Assembly (NCBI GenBank): GCA_035490315.1
Contig: DATHET010000290.1
Coordinates: 1 to 17,497 of the forward strand
Source: JADJQU01 sp035490315
Lineage (GTDB): Bacteria > Planctomycetota > UBA1135 > GCA-002686595
Length of the DNA: 17,497 nt
Reading direction: 5' to 3'
This document shows, piece by piece, positions 7,246-15,064 of the stretch. The first letter of the stretch is position 1, and each line of letters opens with the position of its first letter. Both the position numbers and the translations under genes were made by a program. The notes under the pieces were generated by a model. The model saw nothing but the letters and a program-made list of their open reading frames with translations, ran no database searches and had not been told where the DNA came from.

Positions 7246-8670
7246 CTAGCCGCGCAACAGCGGCCACGCGCCGCGCCGCCAGGTGATCCCGCCGAGCGCG
7301 GTGAGCACAAGGCCATAGACGACTGCTCCCAGTCCGATCGCGAGCGGCAAGGCGAGATTGGGAGCCCAGATGCGCGCGCTCCACAAGGCTGCTCCCATCG
7401 CCGACCCCGCCGCGAGAGCGCGCGAAATCGCTGAGAAACCAGTCGTCGGATATCCGACGCGACGCGCACAGATGCGAGCAAACAGAGCTCTCGCGACCTC
7501 CGTCGCCAACGTTGACCACGCCGCACCCATCATCCCGTACTTGGGGATCAGGATCAGGTTCAGCGTCAGGTTCACCAGCACCGCCAGCGCGGTCATGCGC
7601 ATCACCGTCGTCTCGCGGCCGGCGACGACCAGCGCGATCAAATCGACTTCCTTGGACATTGTGAACGGCAGAGCGCAGATCAAGACGGCGAGCGCGGGGA
7701 TCGATCGCAGATACGCATCGCCGAACACCGTCCCGATCATTGCCGGAGCGATCATTGCTCCCCCGACGGCGATCGGCAGCGCGACCGCGAACGTCTGAGC
7801 GAAAGCGCTTCGGTACAGCCGGTCGCGATCCAAGCGGACGGCGCTCGCGCGTGTCAATGCCGGCAGCAAGGACAGCGAATACGCCGCCGCCATGTTGATC
7901 AAAAAACTGATCAACTGATACGCGGCCGAATACAAACCCACACTCTCGCTGCCGCGGAAAATGCGCAGGAAGATCAGGTCGGAGTTGTAGATCGTCAGCC
8001 CGAGCAGCACGTTCGCGACCAGCGGCCAGGAGCGCGCGAGCACGGGCTTCGCTTCCTGGAACGAAAATCTCGGCGCAATCTTCCAGCCCAAGCGCCGGAT
8101 GCCGAGCCACAGGAGCACCGCCGCGAGCACGTCGCCCGCGATCTGCGCGACTGGCACGAGCACGAGGTCCTGGAATCGATGAACGATCAGCAGGACCGAG
8201 ACGAGGTAAACGCACTCGCCCAACGTCCGCGCGATCGCCACCGCTCGCGAGCGCTGCAGACCGAGGTGGATCCAGCGCGTCGACAATGCGACGACGAGCA
8301 GCGAGATGCCGTACACCGCGAAGACGCTCGCCTCAGGCTCGGGCAGGCACAGGGGCGAGAGTGCCGCGATCGCGAGGGCGAGGACCAGCGCCAGCGCGAG
8401 CCGCATGCCGATCAAGGCGGGCGCGAGGCGGCGGGTTCCGGACTGGTCGTGGGCCACTTCGCGCACTCCGACCAGGTCGATGCCGCACTCGACCACGTTC
8501 GAGAAGTACAGGAGCAGCCCGGTCGAAAAAGTGATCACGCCGAAGGCCGAAGGCGAGAGCAGGCGGCCGACGTAGACGCCCGCGGCGAACGCGATCACGC
8601 GCGCCAGCGCGTCTCCCGAGGCGAGGGCAAGGAAACTCTTCCCGACGCGACTCTCGCTCGTGCCGGACAC
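7246..8670 (-). CDS. Wzx-like polysaccharide flippase (MOP superfamily)
   Basis: This inner-membrane protein of 474 residues has the hydrophobic profile expected of the polysaccharide transporter (PST/Wzx) family, with roughly 12-14 helices and almost no large soluble domains. The N-terminal part, with GDALARVIAFAAGVYVGRLL and then ITFSTGLLLY, and the middle segment SVGLYSAAYQLISF are typical of O-antigen and teichoic-acid flippases. The length fits the family (about 400-500). These proteins move undecaprenyl-linked glycan units across the cytoplasmic membrane. The start is a GTG at 8670, the only usable start codon between the upstream stop (8718) and the first helix; no clear ribosome binding site is seen. 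It is the last gene of the leftward polysaccharide group, 47 bases behind the membrane protein before it. Its glycan substrate is not predictable from sequence. Confidence 0.9.
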   Translation of the reverse strand: MSGTSESRVGKSFLALASGDALARVIAFAAGVYVGRLLSPSAFGVITFSTGLLLYFSNVVECGIDLVGVREVAHDQSGTRRLAPALIGMRLALALVLALAIAALSPLCLPEPEASVFAVYGISLLVVALSTRWIHLGLQRSRAVAIARTLGECVYLVSVLLIVHRFQDLVLVPVAQIAGDVLAAVLLWLGIRRLGWKIAPRFSFQEAKPVLARSWPLVANVLLGLTIYNSDLIFLRIFRGSESVGLYSAAYQLISFLINMAAAYSLSLLPALTRASAVRLDRDRLYRSAFAQTFAVALPIAVGGAMIAPAMIGTVFGDAYLRSIPALAVLICALPFTMSKEVDLIALVVAGRETTVMRMTALAVLVNLTLNLILIPKYGMMGAAWSTLATEVARALFARICARRVGYPTTGFSAISRALAAGSAMGAALWSARIWAPNLALPLAIGLGAVVYGLVLTALGGITWRRGAWPLLRG

Positions 8671-8717
8671 GGCGGGCAGGCCCTGCGAAGTCTGCGGCGG
8701 GCGCTCGGGCGGCTGGC

Positions 8718-9305
8718 TCAGGCTTCAGCGCGCGCCACGGCGCGGTTGTAGACGAACGCGACGCCCTGGCCGACGATCCATCCCAGCACCAGCATGTAGG
8801 CGCAGCCGATCAGGCTGCCGATGAAATCCACGGAGTAGCCGGGGAAATAGATGTGCAGCTTACCGAGCAGAGGGCCGACGTCGTCGCCGCCGCGCAGCGA
8901 GAGCACGTTGGTCATCAGGAAGAGTCCCAGGGCGAGCAGAGCTCCCAGCGTGAAGCTCCAGGAGCGCGGCGAGAGCCGGACGTGGATCAGCGTGCCGTCT
9001 TGCTGCGTGTCGGCGAGGTCGCGCTTGGGGCCGAGCAGGCGGCCGAGCCCGTAGCCGATGAAGAATCCGTAGGCCAGGCCGAGCACGGCACCGCCGTAGC
9101 TGACGCTGTAGCCGGGCAGGACGTTGGACAACCGGTTCAAGTGCTGGCCGATGTCGCTGCCGCCCTTCCACACCAGGATCAGGGTCGCGAAGCACAGGCC
9201 GAGGCCGAGGATGGCGCCGGTCGCGACGCCCCAGGCGCGGGCGTTGATGCGCACGAGCACGCTCGCGGCTTTCACGCTGTCCGATTCGGGTGTGGCTTCG
9301 GCCAT
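8718..9305 (-). CDS. Membrane protein with two copies of a two-helix module
   Basis: I do not recognise a family. The 195 residues contain four predicted transmembrane helices arranged as a duplication. Residues about 20-90 and 110-180 align: R-x-x-x-R-x-W-x-x-x-x-G-A-x-L-x-L-G-L, a D-x-G-x-x-L-x-x-L loop, then PGYSV followed by a glycine-rich helix. PGYSV occurs at 64-68 and 155-159. The loop between the helices of each module is the best conserved part and may be the functional surface. The stretch between the modules (about 91-109) is charged and polar. The gene starts three bases after the stop of the 125-residue protein, which carries a third copy of the module, so the two are probably made together. 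The position just ahead of the flippase suggests a role in polysaccharide assembly or transport; this is inference. Confidence 0.85.
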   Translation of the reverse strand: MAEATPESDSVKAASVLVRINARAWGVATGAILGLGLCFATLILVWKGGSDIGQHLNRLSNVLPGYSVSYGGAVLGLAYGFFIGYGLGRLLGPKRDLADTQQDGTLIHVRLSPRSWSFTLGALLALGLFLMTNVLSLRGGDDVGPLLGKLHIYFPGYSVDFIGSLIGCAYMLVLGWIVGQGVAFVYNRAVARAEA

Positions 9306-9308
9306 GGC

Positions 9309-9686
9309 TCAGATCTGATCGAGGAAGCCGCGGTTGGCCGCCAGCTCGGCGCGCGTGCGCAGCATGAAGCGCGTCAGGCCGGTGACGACGTTGCGGCAGA
9401 AGGCGAAGACCCAACCGACGACGAAGCCGACCGCGAAGCCCCAGCCCAGGGCGACGAATGCGCCCGCGAAGCTCACGGTGTAGCCGCGGAAGTATTGAGC
9501 GAGCAGCGACAGGGGGAAATCGTCCTTGGGTGATTGCCACATGTGCACGAGCGTCGCGAGGAACAGACCGAGGCCGAGCACGACGCCGAAAGCGAGGCCG
9601 AGGCAGCGCTTGTGCAAGGGCGCGAGAGCGACCTGGATGTCGCGCTCCAGCGCTCGTTCGGCGGCTTGGGCTTGGGACTCGTTCAT
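9309..9686 (-). CDS. Small membrane protein with a single copy of the same two-helix module
   Basis: This 125-residue protein has two predicted helices (about 28-50 and 72-96). They match each half of its neighbour: LGLAFGVVLGLGLFLATL, a loop with D-D-F-P-L-S-L-L, then GYTVSFAGA and a glycine-rich helix. A charged N-terminal tail of about 25 residues (ERALERDIQ) and a basic C-terminal tail of about 30 residues flank the module. Its ATG overlaps by four bases the stop of a possible 16-codon frame at 9683-9733. No good Shine-Dalgarno sequence is present. With the next gene only three bases away, a complex of the two proteins is plausible. No function can be assigned. Confidence 0.82.
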   Translation of the reverse strand: MNESQAQAAERALERDIQVALAPLHKRCLGLAFGVVLGLGLFLATLVHMWQSPKDDFPLSLLAQYFRGYTVSFAGAFVALGWGFAVGFVVGWVFAFCRNVVTGLTRFMLRTRAELAANRGFLDQI

Positions 9687-9696
9687 GCGCTCGGTT

Positions 9697-9718
9697 GCGG
9701 CTCCGCGCCGGAAGCCGC
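9697..9718 (-). repeat. Short inverted repeat ahead of the small membrane protein genes
   Basis: GCGGCT and AGCCGC form a 6-bp stem around a 10-base loop, ending 10 bases before the ATG at 9686 on the leftward transcript. It lies in the 130-bp gap that separates the deacetylase from the membrane-protein genes, the largest break in the leftward gene group. It may be a weak terminator or attenuator, or simply chance in GC-rich DNA. No T-tract and no clear promoter are seen in the gap. Confidence 0.25.
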
Positions 9719-9816
9719 GTGCTGCGGGCTCATCCTAGTTCGGCAGACGGGCGGACTTCCACGACAGCTCACCTAGGAATCCAATCGGGACTGAACCAGG
9801 ACCGGGAAGAAGTTGC

Positions 9817-10548
9817 CTACTTCCGCAGTCTGGCGCGCAAATTCCGCGCGGCGCGGAGCACCTGGATCCGGACCCGGAACGAAAGCTCGCCCCAGGCTTC
9901 GAGGCGGCCGGCGCCCCGGAGGTAGAAGGCGTCTAGGCGCGGCAGGCGGTGGGCGGAGTCGCGGCCGTCCAGGATCGCGAGCTCGGTGGTGCAGGCCCGG
10001 CGGTAGGTCGCGGCGACGCGCGCGACGGAGCGCTCGTCGAGCGTGCCGTAGGGGTAGCAGAAACTGTGCGGGCGTTTCCCGGTTCGACGCTGGAGGTCCT
10101 CGGCCGAGCCCTCGATCTCGTCGACCAGGCGCTGGTCGGAAATCTGCTCGAGGTGCGGGTGCGTGCGGCTGTGAGCGCCGAGCTCCAGGCCCTCGGCGGC
10201 GAGGGCGCCAAGCTCGTCCCAGGCGAGCAGCTTCACGTGCGGCACGCGCGAGTCGCGCTGTCCCTGCCAGTCGTTGTGCTTGCCGACCTGGCCCGTGACG
10301 ACGAAGAGCGTCGCCGGCAAGCCGCGATCGCGCAGGCGAGGCCAGGCTTCACTCGCGAAATTCACGAGGCCGTCGTCGAAGGTGATCGCGACCGCGGAGT
10401 CCGTCGCGTCGCCTTGGATCTCGGCGAGAGGCACGACGCGGACTTTTCCCGATGCGAGAAAATCGACGTGGCGCTGAAACGCGGCCGCGTCGATCGAGAT
10501 CGGCGAGCCCGAGTCGTCGATCGAATGGTAGGTCAGGATGGCGCGCAA
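9817..10548 (-). CDS. Polysaccharide deacetylase (NodB/CE4 domain)
   Basis: This 243-residue protein matches the NodB homology fold. It opens with ILTYHSIDD (4-12). The catalytic and metal motif TFDDG is at 56-60, with D58 and D59 as expected base and metal ligand. The H-x-x-x-H metal motif is at 126-130 (HSRTH), and YPYG at 165-168 matches the family's motif 3. CE4 enzymes remove N-acetyl (sometimes O-acetyl) groups from amino-sugar polymers or precursors. No signal peptide is present, so it probably acts in the cytoplasm or at the inner membrane face, perhaps on a lipid-linked intermediate. The start is a TTG at 10548, because translation from it supplies the first strand and it lies only 4 bases after the stop of the epimerase gene, implying coupling. 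The substrate is unknown. Confidence 0.92.
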   Translation of the reverse strand: MRAILTYHSIDDSGSPISIDAAAFQRHVDFLASGKVRVVPLAEIQGDATDSAVAITFDDGLVNFASEAWPRLRDRGLPATLFVVTGQVGKHNDWQGQRDSRVPHVKLLAWDELGALAAEGLELGAHSRTHPHLEQISDQRLVDEIEGSAEDLQRRTGKRPHSFCYPYGTLDERSVARVAATYRRACTTELAILDGRDSAHRLPRLDAFYLRGAGRLEAWGELSFRVRIQVLRAARNLRARLRK

Positions 10549-10552
10549 GGGA

Positions 10553-11518
10553 TCACAGCTTCGAGCGCTGGTCGGCGATCACGTCGTCGACGATCTGCTC
10601 GAGTCCGGTGCGCGGGCGGAAGCCGATCGTGCGCTCGAGCTTCGAGCAGTCGGGCACGCGGCGGTTCATGTCCTCGAAGCCCTCGGCGTAGGCTTCCTCG
10701 TAGGGGATCAACTGGATCGCGGACTTGCTCTTCGCGCGGTCGCGGACCATCTCGGCCAGGCCGCGGATCGTCACTTCGCGGTCCGCGCCGACGTTGAAGA
10801 CCTGGCCGTAGGCGGCCGGCGTCCTCAAGAGTCGCCCGATCGCTTCGACGGCGTCGCGCACGTGGCCGAAGCAGCGCGATTGCTCGCCCGATCCGTAGAC
10901 GGTCAGCGGCTCGCCGCGCAGCGCCTGGGCCGTGAAATTGGGCAGCACCATGCCGTAGCGGCCGGTCTGGCGCGGCCCGACGGTATTGAAGAAGCGGCAC
11001 AGGATCACCGGCACTTTCTTCTCGCGGAAATACGCGAGGGCCAGCCACTCGTCGAGGGCTTTCGAGCAGGCGTAGGCCCAGCGCGAATGGGTCGTCGCGC
11101 CCATCACCAGGTCGTCCTCCTCGCGGAAGGGGATTTTCGTGCTCTTGCCGTAGACCTCCGAGGTCGAGGCAATCAGCACGGGCTTCTGCTTCTTCGCCGC
11201 CGCGTGGAGCACGACTTCCGTGCCGTGCACGTTGGTCTCGATCGTGTGCACCGGCCGCTCGACGATCAGGCGCACGCCGACCGCCGCCGCGAGGTGCACG
11301 GTGATGTCGGCGCGATCGACCAGCTCGCTGACCAGCGGAGCGTCGATCACCGAGCCGATGCGGTGCTCGAAGCGCTCGTGGCCGACCAGCGCGTCGAGGT
11401 TGGACATCTCGCCGGTCGACAGGTCGTCGAGCACGCTGACGCGGTCGCCGCGCGCGATCAGATGCTCGGCAAGGTGCGAGCCGATGAATCCGGCGCCGCC
11501 GGTGATGAAGACTTTCAT
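10553..11518 (-). CDS. NAD-dependent nucleotide-sugar epimerase/dehydratase (extended SDR)
   Basis: This 321-residue protein is an extended short-chain dehydrogenase. It has the Rossmann motif GGAGFIG at 7-13, an acidic pair D31-D32 after the second strand suggesting NAD rather than NADP, STSEVYG at 118-124 with the catalytic serine/threonine, and Y149-x-x-x-K153. R-F-F-N-T-V-G-P-R-Q (175-184) is typical of the UDP-glucose 4-epimerase and UDP-glucuronate decarboxylase group. Its role is to make an activated sugar for the glycosyltransferases encoded upstream. I cannot tell epimerase from decarboxylase by eye; the RRVPDCSKLERTIGF segment fits either. The ATG at 11518 overlaps the preceding glycosyltransferase stop by four bases (ATGA). 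It is cytoplasmic. Confidence 0.92.
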   Translation of the reverse strand: MKVFITGGAGFIGSHLAEHLIARGDRVSVLDDLSTGEMSNLDALVGHERFEHRIGSVIDAPLVSELVDRADITVHLAAAVGVRLIVERPVHTIETNVHGTEVVLHAAAKKQKPVLIASTSEVYGKSTKIPFREEDDLVMGATTHSRWAYACSKALDEWLALAYFREKKVPVILCRFFNTVGPRQTGRYGMVLPNFTAQALRGEPLTVYGSGEQSRCFGHVRDAVEAIGRLLRTPAAYGQVFNVGADREVTIRGLAEMVRDRAKSKSAIQLIPYEEAYAEGFEDMNRRVPDCSKLERTIGFRPRTGLEQIVDDVIADQRSKL

Positions 11519-12807
11519 GATGGAGCGAGGGTGGGGAGAGTCGACAGTGCGTCCCTGACGGCGCGGTGAACGGGCGTGTCCTTCGAGTGCGCGGCCTTGG
11601 CGACCACTTCGAGGTAGCGCGGGACGACGGCGCTCTCGCTCCAGTGGCGGACGAAGGCCTCGTAGCCGCGCTCGGCCGCACGGAAGCGTGCTTGGGGATC
11701 CTGGAGCATGCGCTGCATGGCGGCGAGAAGCTCGTCTTTCGTCTCGAACAGCTCGCCGGATTCAGCCCGTTCGATGATTTCGGGGAAAGGACCGATGCGG
11801 CGCGCGATCACGGGCGTGCGCGAGCGGAAAGCCTCGATCAAAATGATGCCGAAGGTCTCGTAGCAGATCGAGGGCACGATCAAGGCCGTCGCGTGGCGGT
11901 AGTAGCGGCCGAGCTCGTCGACTGGAACCCGGCCGAGGAAGCGCACGCGCGGATTGTCGCCGGCCTGCTCGCGAAGGGTTTGCGCGTACCCGCCGTCGCC
12001 CGCGATGAGCAGATCGGCGTCGGTGAAATTCGCGAACAGCGGGATGACGTCCTCGAGGCCTTTGATCTTCTCGAGCCTGCCCACGAAGAGGAAATAGGGC
12101 CGCTCGTGCGGGCTCGAGTCGTCGACCGCCGCCGCCGCTTGCTCGTCCGCCGTCAGCTCGGGCAGGAAGTAGTTGACCACTTCCATCGGCCGGTCGAAGC
12201 CGAACTCGCGGTGCTTGGCGCGCGAGAACTCGCTCATGGCGATGAAGGCGTCGACGTGGCGCGCGGCTCGCGCGAGACTTCCGTTCGAGCGCCACAGCTG
12301 CGGCGGCCGCCCGTAATTGAGCACGCAGCGCAGGCACTCGCGGCCGGTGCACAGCTCGCGGTTGTGGCGCCAGAGCACGTGGCTCGGGCAGACCAGCCAG
12401 TGCTCGTGGGCCATGTAGAGCTTGACCGCATCGCCCAGCGCGAGGATCCCCGGTCCTCCGACCAGGGAGATGTTGTGGTAGTTGATCACGTCGAACTTGC
12501 CGGCGGCGAAGATGCGCTCGAGTTTCTTGCGCGTGGCGACCGGCGTGCCGAGCTGCTGCGTCAATAGCGGGGAGAGGGAGCCGATGCCGCTGCGCAAGCC
12601 GATCACCTCGATCCCGGCGGGCTCGTTAGCCGGCGGTGGAACGCGGCCGCCTGCGAGCACGTTGAACGCGTCGACGTCGTGCACGACGGTGTTGTGGTGT
12701 CCGCGGCGATGCAGCGCGCGCACCAGGCGCTGGATCCCGATCCCGTCCCCGCCGAAGTTGTACGGCGGGTAGAAGGTCGTCACGTGGCAGAAGCGCAGCG
12801 GTCTCAT
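11515..12807 (-). CDS. GT4-family glycosyltransferase with N-terminal-half cysteine cluster
   Basis: This 430-residue protein is a retaining GT-B glycosyltransferase. The N-terminal domain begins with RFCHVTTFYPPYNFGGDGIG, whose glycine-rich loop helps bind the donor. The C-terminal domain has FLFVGRLEKIKG (about 237-248) and the E-x7-E motif in YETFGIILIEAF (about 315-326), which contacts the nucleotide-sugar. A cysteine-rich stretch at about 137-165 (CPSHVLW, then CTGREC and LRC) lies in the N-terminal half and could bind a metal. The ATG at 12807 is preferred to longer upstream frames because it starts the first Rossmann strand and overlaps the upstream stop by four bases (ATGA). It probably adds one sugar to a growing lipid-linked glycan on the cytoplasmic side. 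Donor and acceptor are unknown. Confidence 0.92.
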   Translation of the reverse strand: MRPLRFCHVTTFYPPYNFGGDGIGIQRLVRALHRRGHHNTVVHDVDAFNVLAGGRVPPPANEPAGIEVIGLRSGIGSLSPLLTQQLGTPVATRKKLERIFAAGKFDVINYHNISLVGGPGILALGDAVKLYMAHEHWLVCPSHVLWRHNRELCTGRECLRCVLNYGRPPQLWRSNGSLARAARHVDAFIAMSEFSRAKHREFGFDRPMEVVNYFLPELTADEQAAAAVDDSSPHERPYFLFVGRLEKIKGLEDVIPLFANFTDADLLIAGDGGYAQTLREQAGDNPRVRFLGRVPVDELGRYYRHATALIVPSICYETFGIILIEAFRSRTPVIARRIGPFPEIIERAESGELFETKDELLAAMQRMLQDPQARFRAAERGYEAFVRHWSESAVVPRYLEVVAKAAHSKDTPVHRAVRDALSTLPTLAPS

Positions 12808-13985
12808 GCGGCTGCCTCTTCGATCGCAGCGAGGGCCGCGCGCGCGCCGGCGGGCCAGGTCAGGGCTCGCGCGCGCTCGAGGGCTCGAAGGCCCATGGCT
12901 TTTCGCGTCGGTTCGTCGCTGGCGAGCTGGGTCATCGCCGCCTCGAGGGCGGCCAGATCGCCCGGCGCGACGAAAATGCCGCCGCCTTCGAGCAATTCGG
13001 GCAGGGGACTGTTGCGCGTCGCGATCACCGGAGTTCCGCAGGCCGCTGCCTCGACCGCGGGCAGGCCGAAGCCTTCGCATTCCGAGGGCAGGAGCAGGGC
13101 CAGGGCCCCGGAGTGGAGGTGGCGCAGCTCACTGTCCGCGACGAAACCGGTCCAGTGCACGAGGTTCTCGCTCTGGTGCGCTTGGATCTCGTCGCGAATG
13201 CGCGCCTGGTCGCCGTGGAAGACATCGGAATCGACCGTGCCGACGAGCAGCAGATGCGGGGGATCCTCGAGCTTCGCCGCCAGCGCCGCGTGGGCGCGCA
13301 CGATCAAGTCAACGTGCTTGTGCGGATTGAATCCGCCGACGTAGCAGAACCAGCGCGCGCTGTCGGGGAGTTTCGCACGCTTCGCCGCCGCCGTCCGATC
13401 CGCGCTGTCGCTCGGCGCGTAAAGCGGCGGCGGAGCCTCGAGCGAGACACGCAGGCGTGCGGGCGACACACCAAGGACTTCCGCCAGCTCGCGCGCCGAG
13501 AATTCGCTGACCGTGAGCACGAGCCGCGCTTGAGCGAGAGCCAGCTTGACCTTCGCTCGCCAGAACAAGCGCGCCTTGCGGCTGGGCAGAGTCAAATGCG
13601 GATAGCGCTCCGCGATCGCGTCGTGGATCGTGACCACCGCGCGCAATCCCGGCGGCAGCGGAAAATACGTGTACACCGACGGGCAGAAGAACACGTCGAG
13701 CTTCTCGCGCCACACCGCCCGCGTCAGGCGCAGCATGTCGAGGACTCCGCGATTGCCGTCCGCGGCCGCGGCCTGGGTCGGCGACACGCGCTGCGCGACC
13801 GTGATCAGGCGCGCATTGGGCGCGCGCAGCTCGAAGCAATCGGCCGCGCGCTCGTCGGCGAAGAACACGAAGCGATGCCGCGCGCCCTCCTTGACCATCG
13901 CCGTGCAGATCTCGCGCGTGAAGCGACCGTATCCGCGTCCGTTGGCCCAGCAGGTTGCGTCCACGCCGATCTCCAGACCGCTCAC
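12804..13985 (-). CDS. GT4-family glycosyltransferase (mannosyltransferase-like)
   Basis: This 393-residue GT-B enzyme starts LEIGVDATCWANGRGYGRFTRE, a pattern of the mannosyltransferase-like GT4 group. VVTIHDAIAERYP lies in the N-terminal domain, FCYVGGFNPHKH near 213, and SECEGFGLPAVEAAACGTPVIA near 297-318 holds the E-x7-E donor motif. The start is GTG at 13985; its GTGA overlaps the stop of the metallophosphoesterase gene, and starting further upstream would add sequence lying fully inside that gene. There is no membrane segment, so it acts in the cytoplasm. Together with the GT4 gene that follows, it would transfer two sugars of the repeat unit. Sugar specificity is not predictable from sequence. 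Confidence 0.92.
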   Translation of the reverse strand: MSGLEIGVDATCWANGRGYGRFTREICTAMVKEGARHRFVFFADERAADCFELRAPNARLITVAQRVSPTQAAAADGNRGVLDMLRLTRAVWREKLDVFFCPSVYTYFPLPPGLRAVVTIHDAIAERYPHLTLPSRKARLFWRAKVKLALAQARLVLTVSEFSARELAEVLGVSPARLRVSLEAPPPLYAPSDSADRTAAAKRAKLPDSARWFCYVGGFNPHKHVDLIVRAHAALAAKLEDPPHLLLVGTVDSDVFHGDQARIRDEIQAHQSENLVHWTGFVADSELRHLHSGALALLLPSECEGFGLPAVEAAACGTPVIATRNSPLPELLEGGGIFVAPGDLAALEAAMTQLASDEPTRKAMGLRALERARALTWPAGARAALAAIEEAAA

Positions 13986-15064
13986 GCCGACTTCCTCGAA
14001 AACAGCCGGCGCAAGAGCAGGATGGCGAGCACGCTGAGCGCGCCGACGGCGAAGGCGAGGCCAGAAACCTCGGCCAATCCGAGGATCAAGCGCTCCGGCG
14101 TGCTCCAGCGCTTGAGCAGTTTCCGGCCGTAGGTGTCCTTGTCGTACTCGAAGATCGTGCGGTAGTGGTCGGGCGAGAATTTGTCCGTGGTCAAGGCGCC
14201 GACCGTGCGCACGCTGTAGCGCACGTCCGCTCCGTCGACGTCGACGACCACGTAGTTGTCGAGCTGCGACGAGAGCATGCGCGAGGATTCGCGGCCGCGC
14301 TGGATCTCGAGCGAGACCCGATTCTCGATCGACGTCTGCAGATAATGCACGCCGTCGCGCTCCTGGTGCGAGAACTTCATCGGGCCGTAGTCGCCGGCGA
14401 AGACCGCGCGGACGGGATGGCCCGCGAGCTCCGGCGCGACTTTCTTCCACCACGGCGCTTCATTCTCCCACCACAGGACATGGTGCAGGAACACGAACAG
14501 GTGGTCGACTCCCGCGCCGTGCTCGAGCTCCGCGTGCAAGAAAGCGATCTGCGCCGCGTCGAGCGGCACGCCGCCGATCTTGTCCTGCGGATGCTTGCGC
14601 GTGTCGCCATCCGGCGGCGACCAGGCGCTGTTCAAGAGCAGGAAGCGCGTCGTGCCGACCGTGAGCGCGCGCGGCAGGACGCCGTAACGCTCGTGCCAGA
14701 TGTCGCGCGTCACCACGTCGCAGATGTCGTGATTGCCGGGCACGCGATGGATCGGCGCGCCGACGCCGCTGAGCGCCGCGTCGAGCCTTTCCCAGTCGGC
14801 GCGGATCAGCGCCGGATCCGCGGGACCCTCGCGATCGACGTCGCCCCAGATCAGGTCGCCGCACAGGAACACGAGATCGGGATCCTCGCGGCGCACCGAC
14901 TCGACCACCTCGGGAAGATTGGCGAGCAGCTCGCCGTTCTTGTCGCCGCGCAGGTGGCCGAGCACGACGAAGCGCAGCTTGCGATCTGTCTGAGCCGAGC
15001 CGAGCGGGCCGAGGACCGAGAGGGCGAGCAGGACGGAAAGCGAAACTCGCGGCGAAATCCTCAC
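13982..15064 (-). CDS. Exported, membrane-anchored metallophosphoesterase
   Basis: This 360-residue protein has a signal peptide (1-24, G-S-A before Q), a calcineurin-like phosphoesterase domain (about 30-260) and one C-terminal transmembrane helix (about 330-351) followed by a basic tail. The protein is therefore outside the cytoplasmic membrane, anchored at its end. Metal motifs visible are CGDLIWGD (68-75), the signature GNHD (110-113) and HH (194-195). The first motif, normally D-x-H, reads GHLRGD (36-41), and the last, normally G-H-x-H, reads GDYG (224-227), so some usual ligands are replaced. The start is GTG at 15064, overlapping the stop of the CotH-like gene by four bases. Its partner may be a phosphorylated glycan, lipid carrier or protein; removal of phosphates added by the CotH-like kinase is an attractive but untested idea. 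Confidence 0.9.
   Translation of the reverse strand: MRISPRVSLSVLLALSVLGPLGSAQTDRKLRFVVLGHLRGDKNGELLANLPEVVESVRREDPDLVFLCGDLIWGDVDREGPADPALIRADWERLDAALSGVGAPIHRVPGNHDICDVVTRDIWHERYGVLPRALTVGTTRFLLLNSAWSPPDGDTRKHPQDKIGGVPLDAAQIAFLHAELEHGAGVDHLFVFLHHVLWWENEAPWWKKVAPELAGHPVRAVFAGDYGPMKFSHQERDGVHYLQTSIENRVSLEIQRGRESSRMLSSQLDNYVVVDVDGADVRYSVRTVGALTTDKFSPDHYRTIFEYDKDTYGRKLLKRWSTPERLILGLAEVSGLAFAVGALSVLAILLLRRLFSRKSA

Noticed and set aside
12808..13080. N-terminal extension of the second GT4 gene upstream of 12807
   Set aside because: The extension is R-rich, lies inside the preceding gene, and precedes a normal GT-B first strand at the ATGA overlap. The start at 12807 is preferred.
13986..14453. 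N-terminal extension of the first GT4 gene upstream of 13985
   Set aside because: It would lie entirely within the metallophosphoesterase gene and shows no domain. The GTGA overlap marks the start.
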